Part shown: in pieces, positions 12,708-24,157 of the stretch
How the letters are laid out: each line of letters opens with the position of its first letter
Position numbering within the stretch: the first letter of the stretch is position 1
Assembly (NCBI RefSeq): GCF_027943255.1
Contig: NC_072896.1
Coordinates: 30,778,501 to 30,842,500 of the forward strand
Direction: 5' to 3'
Length of the DNA: 64,000 nucleotides
DNA from: Anastrepha obliqua
Taxonomy: Eukaryota > Arthropoda > Insecta > Diptera > Tephritidae
Notes under the pieces: model-generated
What the model was told of the DNA's origin: nothing
The model's database searches: none
What the model saw: the letters and a program-made list of their open reading frames with translations, nothing else
Made by a program: the position numbers and the translations under genes

Positions 12708-13900
12708 CCTTACAAATCTAAATCGGTCAAAATTTGGATGAGCTCTTCAAGGTTTACTTAAGCCTATCTTCCAGCTAAAAGCTTAATTAATTGATTTTTT
12801 CGCAACATTTTCGCGGAAGTCTTAATATGTAAAATTTAATGATTCCATGGAAAAACTGCCAATTTTTTGTGGTAAGGCACTCTAACATATGCATATATTT
12901 GTGGTATGTAACCGTAAGTAAATAGCCGCTTTACGTTAATAACGGTAATCCTTTGCTTTGTTTTTCGAATGCGGAAACATTTGTGTTAATGGATGATGCT
13001 TTTTTCTCAATTTCATGCATTAAAAAGTATTTGTCGAAATGGTCAAAAGTAAAGTAAACAAAACTAAAAGCTGTCAAAAAGTAAAGGTTGCTAATTTTGT
13101 TGGAAACCGAATTATGTACGCACATAAAAACCCATAGCAGATTAGCTGTGAATGTTAATCACTCAGCCAGCAGGAGTAAAGTACTAATTACTGCATTCGT
13201 TTTTCTTTTCACACTTTTTCTTTCACTGTTTTGCGTATTGTTATTAATTTTTGAGAAAACAAAAAAAGGAACAAAACAAAAGAAACCAACAAAAAAAAAA
13301 CATAAAAAAGTAGTCGCTCGTAAGTATCATTTTCGCTCCTTACCCAAATTAAGGCTTTCACTTTTCACTCAGCAATTACAGCTTAGATTACCTTAATGCC
13401 CGGCCACCTTTGTCAGCGCAGCAGCAGCAGCAATCGTCACTTCAGCATCAGTAACAATAATTGCTAATTACACACACGATTGCCCTAAGACGGTCATTTG
13501 GTATAAAATGAGTGTTAGCGTTACATTGTACGTGCCAGCACGCATACAAGCGGATGCACATAGTTGCAGCGCGCATGTAGGCAGCGGAAGTTGTCGAGCT
13601 ACACAAAGTTAAAGCGTCAAGTGCATTGGCAATAATGCAGTTGATCAGAAGCGACGAGTGAAATGTTGGAGGTTGAAAGGTGTTTATGAAATGTGGTAAT
13701 TCTCAGCTTGTTAAGTGTTGAGGTGCAGGTGGCGAACTAAAGTGCGCTATAAATTGCAGCCAGATTTCAATGTGGATTATGCTCCTGGAAACTGTGTTGT
13801 TTGTTTTCTTCCATATATGGAAAAAATGTGGAGTAGGGGTTAAATGGAAAAAAATGCACAAGACTGTGATCGAAAAATTTAAAAAAAACCATGTGGTTTT
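12708..13900. other. No recognised genes
   Basis: The stretch 13390-13640 is less AT-rich and holds CAG-type triplets (GCAGCAGCAGCAGCAATC), but no exon can be supported. Confidence 0.5.
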
Positions 13901-13940
13901 TGACCGATCTAAATTTGCGAGGCTAAGTTAGCTTTGACAC

Positions 13941-14117
13941 GTGTTTAGAATGCCCAAGGAGAGAACAACTCGAAAGGCAGTTGAATTGCGCCCTATTGGA
14001 AGCCGAAGAAGAGGACGTCCCAGAAAGAGATGGCTGGAAGACGTTGAAGATGCCCTTGCAAAGCTGAACATGCAGCGGTGGAACTGTGATGCTAAGAAGA
14101 AGAATAAACTGTATTGA
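13941..14117 (+). pseudogene. RTE-like LINE, C-terminal fragment
   Basis: The plus strand reads HVFRMPKERTTRKAVELRP and then RRRGRPRKRWLEDVEDALAK, the conserved tail of RTE-type LINE proteins (GHV.RM ... RRGRPR.RW.D.VE.DL). The glycine codon of GHV has become TGA. Weaker related residues continue upstream to about 13900. Only the last 60 or so codons survive. The protein would have been a reverse transcriptase/endonuclease; this piece has no catalytic part. Confidence 0.75.
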
Positions 14118-14349
14118 ACCAAAATGTAATGAAACTAAAAATTTGCTTTTCAGAAATTCTAAGCAAAAAGTTTTGAAATTCTGAAGAGTTTGAAATTCTG
14201 TACAAAGCTCGAAATTTTGCTTTATATGGTTTTTGTTGTAGTATGAACAACATAAATGAATAAATAGCCAAACCTTTTGACGCAGTCAGTATGGGAATTT
14301 TTGTTTGTGTGTTTTTGTTATTGTCTTTAGGATGTACATTGGAGGATTC

Positions 14350-14590
14350 TAATGACTTAGCCGCGCTTTGTTAGACTCGGCCGAAATCGTTTAACCGGTT
14401 ATCGCGGCAATCGAAAAGAGAAGGAATTACTCTGAGAACTTCCTCAGGTTTTATGTTCCTTATAGTGATTAGATTAAAAGTGACTCTACCCAAATATACG
14501 AATCTTCGTTCTGCGAGAGCTGCACCTCTGCAGAGAATATGCTCTGGCGTTTCCAGAGTATCCAGCTTGGACAAATTTTGGACGGCTACT
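14350..14590 (-). pseudogene. LINE ORF2 C-terminal fragment
   Basis: The minus strand encodes LDTLETPEHILCRGAALAER, matching the H-x4-C half of the LINE terminal knuckle and the following helix. It continues RFVYLGRVTFNLITI and ends with SLFDCRDNRLNDFGRV. Its 3' flank shares a block (GGTTATCGCG with neighbours) with the fragment at 17.08 kb, which supports one LINE family for both. No enzyme domain remains. Confidence 0.7.
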
Positions 14591-14710
14591 AATCAATCTG
14601 CCAAAATGATAACAAATACTACTACAACATTCGGTATAACAGCCAGTGAGAGTTCGTAAGCCTTCTCAATGCAAATTTAAGGCCTACTTGACGCTTTTCT
14701 GGAGAGAATG

Positions 14711-15246
14711 AAACAGTTTGAATTCCATTCCGAACGGCAGATGGTTTTTTATGATGGTTTTTTTTCATGACAGAAATAAAGCGTGGTTAAATTTTAAGGG
14801 ACGATGTTGAATGTGAACCACATCTGAACGTCAACGACACCGTTGGACTTCTTTGTTTGGGGTGATTTGAAAGAAAAGGTGTACGTCGATAAGCCAGCAA
14901 CAATTCAAGAGCTAAAGGATGAGATAATTCGGCACATTAACGGCATAGAACCTCAATTATGCCTCAGCGTCATCGAAAATTTGGACCATCGGATGGAGGT
15001 GTGCTGCTGAGACCGCGGCGGCCATTTGCCGATATTTTGTTCCATACGTAATTGAGCAATACCAATATTATCATAATAAAGAGAAATGAGAATAATTTCC
15101 TAAAAGAATTGTATTTTATTCAAAATCAACACCGGCCCTTGAAGCTTAAGTACCCTTTAGAAAAAACTTTTTCTATCACTTCGCTGTTTCATATGCGGAG
15201 ACTCGAACCGACTCACTTCCGAATGATAGTTACGCATCAACTCAGG
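14711..15246 (-). mobile_element. SINE copy split by a mariner derivative
   Basis: The 3' half of the SINE lies at 14711-14778 (a form of the CCGAACGGCAGAT block, then TTTTTTTTCATGACAGAAAT). The 5' half resumes at 15158-15246 (TAGAAAAAACTTTTTCTATC, then GACTCGAACC, a decayed tRNA-type B box in reverse, then CCGAATGATAG). Between them sits the mariner piece at 14779-15157. Compared with the copy at 51.9 kb, about 45 bp of the SINE centre is missing at the junction, so insertion was accompanied or followed by a deletion. Confidence 0.8.
14779..15157 (+). mobile_element. mariner internal-deletion derivative
   Basis: The left end AAGCGTGGTTAAATTTTAAG and right end CTTGAAGCTTAAGTACCCTT are inverted repeats of the type seen at 62.7 kb, each flanked by TA. 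Between them only the transposase C-terminus survives: TPLDFFVWGDLKEKVYVDKP, then a helix ending in LSVIENLDHRMEVC. The start codon, the DNA-binding region and the first two catalytic aspartates are deleted. The copy sits inside a SINE, so it is younger than that SINE. It is non-autonomous but has both ends. Confidence 0.85.
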
Positions 15247-17045
15247 GTGTTAAGTGTTAAAGCCCAGAAATTGGCACTACTTCATGGTATTTTTGATGTG
15301 ATCCCTAATTTCGCTACGCAGTCCGCCTACTCGTTACCATCATATCCTGCTCACCGTGCATAGAGAGCGGTGAAGTATTCCACAATGAGTTTAGTTGTTA
15401 TTATGTAAGATATGCATTTCATATAAAGCTGCCTAACTGTGTGACAAGATGCAAATGCTCTTCGAAGTTACGATCTTTCGAAATCATTATCTGCCACAAA
15501 CTTCTATGCCATAGATAACAACTTGAAGAACTGTGGAATAAACGTCCATGTGTGTCGAGATTTGAAAGTTCGTCCCAAAGACATCCGCACTAGTTCTACC
15601 ATACGCAAACTTCGGATAGATCGTCTGTGTACCGGTTTTCTGAGCTAGATTGAAAGCGTAGACTGCCTATCCCCCAAAGCGCTTTCTAGCTGCTGTAGCA
15701 CATCCCACAGACCAAATTTTCGAAGGCTCTGTTGACAGTTTCTGGTTCTATTTCCCGATTGGCTTAGACAGTATTCGCCTTAAGGGGCTTAGTTATATTT
15801 TTGGATTTATTCAAGCGCCAGGCCATTAGTTTGTTTTCACGGAAGATGACGCTGATTGTTAAGACAAGACTTCGAGAACAGAAGAATTGTTAGCGTGAAA
15901 AAAAATGCAGATATATAAATTCAACTAAAGTTTTAGTTTAGGCTTAGGAGGCTTGCTAGAAAGGTGTGTGACCGCTATTATAAGGGAGATAAGTGAGCTC
16001 ATACTAAATTTTTGGAGGATAAGATCTTAAGGAAACATTTTTTATCATTTAGTATTGCTCGCTCGCGCTTAGTATGGATTTCCGTACCAACTAAATGGCT
16101 AACCCTAACTTGCGAGTGGTGTTTTAGCAGTAGCAATTGAAAAATATCAACAAAGAACCCAATAACATGAAACTGTCTCCATCGGAAAACCCTGATATTT
16201 GTTTAAGTCAATAATAAACTTATTGCAACTCTTTTCTTCCAACGCATCAAACCATCAAGTTCAAAATAGTGGCAGTGTAAAGGTTGTGGGAAAACCATTA
16301 CTGCGTTTACAGAACGTAAAACTCCGTATGTTGAACCACACTTGCCTTGTAATTGCGACAGCACCTACGTGTCTGATCTGTGGCTACGCAATTTCAATTC
16401 CAGTACGTACGAGCAAAAATATATATTATTATGCATAATTATAAATATTTGTGTTGTGCGTGCTGTAATTGCACTCCTGCGTCAAGCGTATGCATGCAGT
16501 AAACAAAAATAAAAGTAATATAAACACCTAAAGTGTAAAATACGTGTGTGGCACCCACCTTAACTGAGGAACTACTGGTCTTGACCTTAAAAATTATTGA
16601 AAAATAAAATCATTTTCACTGCTGAACGTAAATCAGCCCAGAGCTGAGCGGTGCAACGAGTGCAACCAGTGGCAGAAGCTATGGCGTATGCACGGAACTA
16701 GCCCATTCGGAGGTGGTACTGGTCGCAAATTTAAGGAAATTAAATTATTTTTTAGCTTTAAATGATAGAATTAGTTGTGATAATGTGAATTTTGAATAAT
16801 TTCATATTTAGTGATTCAAGTTTTTAAACACAAAATATATTTACTTAGTTTTAGTTAAGTAGATGTAATATTTAAAATGCTTATTTTAATGTTTCAATAA
16901 CAATTCGTTTCTTTATATGCTTAGGTATAAAAAAAGTTAAAAAAAAGTGTATGTATTAAAAATTTTGATACATACACATATATTTTTTTAAGTGAAATAT
17001 CTTCAGTTATTTTTAACATTTTTATAATTTTATTATTTAATTTTT
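15247..17045. other. No recognised genes
   Basis: The segment 15420-15850 is less AT-rich than average and could hold an old repeat, but reading both strands gave no domain I can name. The remainder is AT-rich. Confidence 0.5.
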
Positions 17046-17130
17046 AGGGTTAGGTTAGATTAGGCCCAAATCGCGTAAGCGGTTATCGCGCCAATTAAGA
17101 AGAAGGTTAGATTAGGTTAAATGGCTGCCT
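17046..17130 (-). repeat. LINE 3'-end fragment
   Basis: AAATCGCGTAAGCGGTTATC and the following CGCGCCAATTAAGAAGAAGG parallel the stretch at 14385-14425 next to the LINE tail there. The flanking GGTTAGGTTAGATTAGG resembles the 3' ends seen at 21.18 kb and 38.47 kb. Confidence 0.45.
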
Positions 17131-17596
17131 TAGTTAGGGCACACTTGGACAAATATTGAAAATTCGTCCGTTGTGATGCCATACAGGGGAGAGGAGAAAG
17201 GAAAAGGGAAGGAAGAAGGAGCCTTGGGAAGCTAAATGAAAAGAAAACCTGAGACGAAAAAAACCCCACCATCTCACTCAGTAGCTCATTCCTCTGCAAG
17301 CTTTGTGCTGAGCATTGTTAAATTTATTTAAATTGTTCGTTAGTTTATAATTTGGAAACGCTCTAGCGTACTTCCCGCCACAAGCAATTCATTCATTTAT
17401 ATGGAGTAAAGTATAAAAATATAGATATGCTTTCCTTTCAAAGAATGCTGTCTTAATCCTAATACTATAGCCGAGGGTCGCCAACAATGGGTTTGATTTT
17501 GGAATCTAAGGCAGTGAATTTGACGATTGGTTAGCATGAAAATTTCAGATAAGTAGGTTGCTAGACCGCCTACTACCTACCTAAGCAGGAGTTTGC
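17131..17596. other. No recognised genes
   Basis: A purine-rich patch at 17185-17225 is the only distinctive feature. Confidence 0.5.
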
Positions 17597-18489
17597 TTGT
17601 TTTTGGTCCGCGTGTTGTATTTTATTTCCCCACCTTGCCTGTGTAACTACCGAAAAGCTCAGCAAAACCATGTATAACTCAGAAAAGAAATTATTAAAAT
17701 GTACTTGCATTTATTTTACTAAAATTTCTTGAGCCAGTTTAAGGGGGGGTAGGGTTTAGCGCTAAAAAAAACACTTTTTTTTTGAATTTTTTACAGAAAT
17801 ATGGCTTCAGATACTTTAATAAAATCAGTTGCATGTTATTGTACATCTTTTCAATAAGTTTTTAAAAAATATTAATAATAAAATATTGACAAATAAGCCC
17901 ATGACAGAGTTTTTTTGGAGATATGTTTTTCGAGAGGTGCTCTGCGGTGCCAATCGGCATTCGTCCTAGAATCATCTGAAACTAAAAAAGTCGAATTTTT
18001 CAGTTAAAGTATGACGTAATGCTCCCCCCTACATTAATACATTTTTTTTTTTCATTTTTGTATTTTTGGTGGCAAAAAAACGTAAAACGAGCATTTTTGG
18101 CGAAAAATTTCGCCATATTTGTAAGTGAAAAACAACCTTAAAAAAAAAAAATAAAAAAAAAACAGTGTAGGGGGGAGGTATTTTTGATTTAGAAAACGTG
18201 TGCCAAATTTGAAAAGAATCGGTTGAATAGTTTCGGAGTTGTGATTGGCACCGACTTGTAAGAAGTCGTTTCGGGAAAAACGCGTTTGAAAAAATGACTC
18301 TGAGAAATTATCGATGCTCCGCATTCGAGGTAGAGTGCCTACAAAGGCTATAACTTTGAGAGTTCTGCTCCGATCCACTTAAAATTTTGACACAACATTC
18401 TTGAAATGATTTACTATAAGATGAGTGAAGAAAAAAAATTTCGATTTTGTGACCCTACCCTCCCCCCTTAAAGCTACGTATTCTAGAAT
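17597..18489 (+). repeat. dispersed repeat R, copy A, interrupted by a TTAA element
   Basis: The left part (17597-17738) and the right part (18472-18489) together align with one continuous stretch at 62773-62940. Shared blocks include ACTACCGAAAAGMTCAGCAA, then TTATTAAAATGTACTTGCA, then TTTCTTGAGCCA, and finally GTATTCTAGA. The family is unknown to me and I see no coding motif in it. Confidence 0.75.
17743..18467 (+). mobile_element. TTAA-target miniature element, copy 1
   Basis: A 725-bp element lies between two TTAA sites (17739-17742 and 18468-18471). The ends are imperfect inverted repeats: GGGGGGGTAGGGTTTAGCGC on the left, and reading inward from the right GGGGGGAGGGTAGGGTCACA. It has no open frame with a recognisable domain. 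The interior has the blocks ATCATCTGAAAC and ACGCGTTTTTCCCGAAACGA (minus strand) that recur in the copies at 41.8-42.6 kb and 9.7-10.3 kb. TTAA duplication is typical of piggyBac-group transposons, but these G-rich ends are not the usual piggyBac ends, so the mobilising family is uncertain. Confidence 0.85.
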
Positions 18490-19574
18490 CAGATTTGTTG
18501 AGACTCTGAAAATAGATATCGCTGCTTGCAACATGAGTAGCAAAATGAGGTGCAGTATATCAGATATTTGATTCACCACTTTTAAATTTTCCTACCGGGA
18601 CACACGCTCGCTGTGTGTGTAAGTGCGTATAACGGCGTTGGAGCTGTCGATTTCGTTGTCGATAGTGTTGGCAATGGCACTTGCCTACACGCTTCGTTTG
18701 CTGTGTTGATGTAAATACACCTATTTGTTGTTTTTGAAGTTTCTGTTGGTTCATCTATAGTAAAACAACTATTTTTCCACTATTTTTTGGTTATTTGCCA
18801 TTGTTTGTCTTCACAACTTGGTATGTTTACTAATAAACACTGCCATAAAGGTTCATTATTTTATTTTATTTACAATTACAATCAATTCACATTTGTGTTT
18901 TTGTTTCCAAAACGCCCAACAGCATGAGATATTGCAACAATTCCGAAACACATGCAATGCAATTGCATTCATTCACTTGCTACTCCCTCCCTCGTGTGTG
19001 TAATGGACTCGGCGATTTCCACGCCGCAAGAGCGTAAAAAACGTGTGATTTATAAAAAAAAAAAAACAAAATAATGTAAAAAAAATAAAAATAAGTAAAT
19101 AAAAAAATAAGACTAACACAATCCAAGTAGGAATTTTTCTTGGCACGTATGTATGTATGTATGTGCGCAAGTGTGTATGGTAGATAATTTGTTGTGCCTC
19201 TACAGCCATTGCAAAATTTTTAAGCTGCAAGCACTTCTGCGCCTACTTTGGCTCGCTACGTACAATTTTGTAATTTTCAAAATTAGTCGTGGGCACTTTT
19301 TGTTGACTTGTACGCTGTTTTTTTTTTTTTTTGCTTGCGAAAAGTTCAAGTTTAGATTTAATTGCAAATAAGTAGTTCAAGTAGAAACTAAAACCGTCTA
19401 CTGGGTGGGTTATTGCGTGAGCGTGTCAATGAAGTGAAAATTATAATAACACTAAATAAAAATTAAATTGAGGATATTGAGTGAAAAAATTGTGAAATAT
19501 TTAAAGCTGAAAATTACTGCTGTCAATGCAAAGTGTGTGGTATTTTTTCAGCCGATTACTCAATAAGCAATAAT
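18490..19574. other. No recognised genes
   Basis: The minus-strand frame at 18560-18754 is rich in Gln, Arg and His (it starts MNQQKLQKQQIGVF), as is common for CAA-rich leader sequence in flies. I cannot support it as a gene. A short GTAT microsatellite lies at 19147-19161. Confidence 0.45.
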
Positions 19575-19745
19575 ACGAGGGTTGCTACTTAGGTTTTGAA
19601 ATGGATATGTAAAAGTAAATTGTTTAAATCAAAAATTACTTTATTGTTTTTGAAAATATTTTCCATAAAGATCAATGCACTTATGCAGGCATTTGAAGGA
19701 ATTTTTAATAATTCTTTGCACCAGTGGGCAAGTGTTTTTATTTTT
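19575..19745 (-). mobile_element. mariner transposase C-terminal remnant
   Basis: The minus strand encodes IIKNSFKCLHKCIDLYGKYF followed by QKQ and a stop, the standard C-terminus of mariner transposases (W.KCI...G.YFEK). The plus strand at 19575 begins ACGAGGGTTGCTACTTAGGT, which would be the 3' terminal repeat of the element. Nothing N-terminal remains. Confidence 0.72.
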
Positions 19746-19829
19746 TTTTTGATTGAGTTATTGTCAAATTATGCGGCATTCAATCTTAAGAAATATTTCT
19801 GACGGCCAAATTATTCGTCGAAATAGTTA

Positions 19830-20375
19830 TAATTACACAAATTCCTTCCCTCAAAATTACTGTACATCTTTTTCTCGTCCAAAGCTTGAATATGCCGCAT
19901 TCATCTGGAGTCATAAATTTTCTTTTGATAGAATTGAGTATCGTATTTAAGCGAATTTCAAATAGTTTCCTTAAATTTGCTCTTTCTTCCCGAAATTTTT
20001 TCACTTCCATACCTCCGTACGATTTCCGCCTGCATTTGATTAACCTTAAATCCCTCGAAAGCAGAATGACTATTCCTTGTCTTTTGCGAATGGCTTGGTG
20101 CAATCGATTGCCTCGCATTGCTGCTAAGTATTCAATTCCTCATTCCTATGAGAACACTTCGTTTTAAATTTCCTCAAGACCCTCAGTACGAATTACGCAA
20201 GAAATTCCTCATTAGCTCGTTCACTTCGAGAACTCAATGAGATTTCGAACTCTATTTTGCTTGATTTTTCTTTACCCAAAATTATTGAATTAATTTTTAT
20301 TTTAGTGCTTTCTGCAAGTTTTAGTCAGTAAGAACCTTTGTATTTTATTGACTTTTTGAAATAAATAAATAAATG
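19830..20375 (+). pseudogene. jockey-like LINE ORF2 3' end
   Basis: In shifting plus-strand frames the segment reads YCTSFSRPKLEYAAFIWSHK, then FLKFALSSRNFF, then IPPYDFRLHLINLKSLESRM, and further on LRELNEISNSILLDFSL. This is the region after the reverse transcriptase palm in jockey-clade LINEs (RPKLEYAS.VW, then P.Y..RL..I.L..L..RR). Stops and frameshifts are frequent. The copy ends in an AAAT tract (ATAAATAAATAAATG near 20361), a typical LINE tail. A partner fragment that stops just before this region lies at 32989-34345 on the other strand. Confidence 0.82.
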
Positions 20376-20829
20376 AAGTTATCTGAGTAGAACTAATGCC
20401 CTAGCATGCCTCCATTTCATGGCAAGCTGAAGAGCTTGCAGTATCAGCACCTCAACCGATTTGGATGACCCTATAAAAACGATCGAAACGCGATCACGCT
20501 TCATTTTGGAAAGCCACCGAGCTACTATATATTTGCTTCACATGGTTTTTCGCCTTCAAAAGTCAAAGCGAGTTCATCGACCCACAGCTTACCGTGGGAT
20601 CAACGTCGAAAGTGATAGAAAATCATCGCATCCAAATGTTTTACGATTTAATATCACTTTTCCCCAACTCGATCTCACAAAAGATTGTAAATATCAGAAA
20701 AACTTCTCGCATGGCAAATCGGCGGAGTAAGGCTGCCATGAAAAATGTTCAACTTTACAATGAGAGTACCAGATTTTTCATATTCACACTGGTGTTACCA
20801 TATCTCAAAGCGTAAGTAATTACCTTCGT
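20376..20829. other. No recognised genes
   Basis: The frames at 20461-20815 overlap one another in two registers and show no recognisable domain. Confidence 0.45.
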
Positions 20830-21200
20830 AGCCCTGTATCTTAAAAGGACAAAATGTCTGCTTGAATTCAACCGATCAACTACCAGCGTCCTCACAGGTG
20901 TTTTAATGGGTCACTGCACTATTGACACCTTAGCCAGTTGAACGGCTGTACCTCTCAAATAATTCTGCAGGTGTTGCGGAGATGAAGAAAAAATTGAGTC
21001 GGTACAACAACTCCTACGTGAATGTCCTGCACTTCAAAGGAATCGTGCCAAATAACTAGGTGATAATGTCATTGAAGACCTGGAAAATTTTGCAAAATGG
21101 ACTGAAAGGACTACTAAGAGGATCTAAGTGGCTAAAGGAACTTAGTTAGGGGATGGAAATTAAATTCAGACATCAAAATGGGTCTGGCTAACCTAACCTG
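20830..21200 (+). pseudogene. LINE ORF2 C-terminal knuckle fragment
   Basis: The plus strand reads SVLTGVLMGHCTIDTLAS, then FCRCCGDEEKIESVQQLLRE followed by CPALQRNRAK, then LGDNVIEDLENFAKWTER. This is the C-terminal segment of RNase H-bearing LINE proteins: the LTG...GHC helix, the C-x2-C knuckle and the CPAL box. The expected knuckle histidine is a glutamine, and in-frame stops are present. The 3' flank GGCTAACCTAACCT resembles the GGTTAG-type LINE end at 38.47 kb. Confidence 0.8.
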
Positions 21201-23430
21201 ATCTAAACTCGTAGCAAGCTCAATAAGAAGAGCCAAGCCCAATTTTCCTGCATTCATCTTTCTAAAACAGAGGAAGCTTCCTCCTATCTACCACGTCCTA
21301 TGTATGTTAGATTAGGTTATACTGGCTGGATTATATCGATACCAGATTAGATTCCCTTTTTAGCGCAAATATGCATCACCCAATATGCGAGTTCTGTTGG
21401 CGAATTCTAGAAGTCGCTCAATCTCCAGTTTAGGGATAGATTCTAGTCTTTAAAAACTGGGTGCTCTCAGATAGCATATTCTAGTTTTCAAGAGACACAG
21501 ATAGTAACATAGAAGATGCTCCAGATGCATAACCTAAGTAACACATCGAAAAATTTCATAGTAAGACAGTTTACATCCAAGAGCGCAAAGTGAGCTGGAC
21601 GTCTTCAAGTAGCCATGTGAATGCCTAAGCTCACTTTTAGAGATTCATAAATACTCCAGGATATCTATCTCTCGAATACTGTTATATATTCTAAATAGTT
21701 GCTGAAAAAACTTGGACAAAATGTTCATAAAATTTGCTTATTCGGTGCTATAAAGACCTTTTACTAGTAATTAGACCATTTGAATAGCGAATCCAACAAG
21801 CCAGTTCTGAAGCAAATTCTTCGATGGCGGGTTATTCGTGTGTTGAGTACTGAATGCACTCTACCTCTTCCTTCCCTAACTCCACTCTTCCTAGGCCTTG
21901 CACCTTTCACATAAATCATTATGTGGAGCTTCGAATCTGAAGGCCAGACATCCAGTGTCACTTAAGCATGCCAGTGAGTTCCACGCTTATCACTCATCGA
22001 GCGTTGAGCAAAGCGAACTCGATACCCTGTAGGTACAGCCCACGACAAATGATAGCACAACAACATTACATCCAGTTTTAACTATTTGACTATTTTTGTT
22101 ATTTTTGCTTGATTTTTCATTCCCGAAACTTCTCATGCCAATTCCACGGTTATTAATTAAAATTTCTGGAAAGGTTTTATGTATGCAGTTTTACTACTGA
22201 TTAAGTTTTAGCATAACAAAATTCATGTTGGAAGTTGTAAAAAATTCCATTGATTTCATATAATTTTTTTTTTTTGACGGCGTTAGTATTTTCTCATTTA
22301 GTCATGCATCTGCTTGAGAAGTTTGTATGCTTGGACGAATTTCTTCATTTCATAGCCCTTTCTCGCGCATTCATCAGTTTCCTCAATTCCTATCTCCTAT
22401 GATTCATTGCAGTTTAACGCAAATAAATTCGTAGGATATTCATCTAAAAGACATTTTGATTGAATCGTGAAAGAGTCAAATCCTTAGATCGCAGTCTGAC
22501 TTAATTTTTCAGGAGCCTTGTCTGGTGCAACCTCAGTGGAGCTACTACCAATCTGTATCTTTGAAACTCACTCATAAGATTCTTGCATAATTACACTTTG
22601 GACATTGACACCATGAAAAATTATTTGTAGTTGTACATTTACGTGGGAAAATATCTGTATCTCAGACAGTACTCGTAGCAGTCGCGTTTTGGCTATCAAT
22701 ACACCGGAAGCAAGGCACTGCACTCTGGCGTATCTTCTGAGAAATGCGCTCACGTCATTTCATATCATTTTGGTATTCATTACTTTTCTTTCCATCAATC
22801 ATTTACCTCTTTTCTGCTCCCATTTTATTATATTGTTTATATGCAAAAGCACATTTTCGCTAATGATTAGCTTATTGTGACCTAGAAATTTTTGAAATCC
22901 CCTACAGGCAAGTTACGCATGCGCAAAACGTAACAATTTATTGACAAGTTGATTAAAAAAACTATTTTAACATAATTATTTCCTTATGTGGGCAGCACTT
23001 ACTACCCAACATGCGAGAGTTTAGCGTGGATTGTACAACAGCTTACGTAAATTGGCATTCGCTGCCCTTGACCTGCTCAGGCAGCTGAGTAGAATTCATA
23101 AATTTATTGATCTGTTGCGTCACAAACATTTTTCAAAAGCGAATAAATGGGAACAAATTGTTCATTAATTTTAGTAGCTCATTTTATTTCAGGTGAGTTA
23201 AAGTTCCAATATTTCGGTCAAAAATATACAATTATTTAAAAAAAAATGTAATTCTTGTTTGTCGAGAGCTAAAGTTAAATTTAATGAAATTTTACTTGAA
23301 GAATTTTTCATATTAAATTTTTTCCACTATTGGGTCCTTTTTAGACTTTGTGTAGATTCTAACATATTCTAGGAAAGTTCATCATAAAAGCAATTAGAGA
23401 GTTAAAAAACAAATTTTTTAAATAGAAAAG
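21201..23430. other. No recognised genes
   Basis: Parts of 21200-22060 are less AT-rich and may hold an old transposon, but neither strand gave a motif. The rest is AT-rich. Confidence 0.5.
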
Positions 23431-23434
23431 TTTA

Positions 23435-23780
23435 ATAGGGGCCATAAAAATTTAAAAACTTTCAGATGTTACTGAACAAAATTTCAAGTGGAGGTGTTTT
23501 TTAAGAAAGACCAAAAAACATTTTTCATTCGAACTTTTAATAAAAAACAAATAAAAAATCCCAAAAAACTAAAAAAAATTGATAAAAAAATTGTTTTACA
23601 ATATTTACTAGGGGTTATAGAAATTTAAAAACTTTCAGGTATTATTGCGCAAAAATTTAGTAAGAATATTTTTCAAAAAAGCCAAAACGAAATTTTTCCC
23701 AAAAACATTTAATAAAAAAACAAATTACGCAAATATTTTTAGCAAAAAAATTTATGTTATTAACATTTTATTCAATTGAA
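23435..23780. repeat. tandem duplication, about 175-bp unit
   Basis: Two successive units share AGGGGCCATAAAAATTTAAA / AGGGGTTATAGAAATTTAAA, then AACTTTCAGRTRTTA and later a TTTAATAAAAAACAAAT block. The first starts near 23438 and the second near 23611. Further weakly similar AT-rich sequence follows to about 24060. Confidence 0.6.
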
Positions 23781-24157
23781 AAGAAATATTTTTGTTAAGA
23801 TTTTAACAAAAAAAAAATTGAAACAAAATTTTGAAAAAAAAATTATATATGTTTTATTCAGAAAATTAAAAAAAAGCTCCAAAAAATATTACAAAGAACC
23901 GAAGATATTTAATTTAAAAAAAATTCGGTACCAAAATCTATTCCCCAAATATTAAAAAAAAATTAATTATATGAAATTTTTTTAATTAAAAACAAATATT
24001 TCTCTTCAAATTTTAACAAACAAAAAATTAAAAAAAAAAATTGTGAAAAATATGTCTTTTAATATATTATTAAACTTGCACACTTCAGGAAGGAAAAAAA
24101 TAGTACTAAAATTTTTTTAGATATAATGTTTATACTTGTTTAGAATATCTAATAAAA

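Noticed and set aside
18560..18754. Gln/Arg-rich minus-strand frame as a regulatory protein exon
   Set aside because: The composition follows from CAA-rich DNA. There is no domain and no convincing splice donor.
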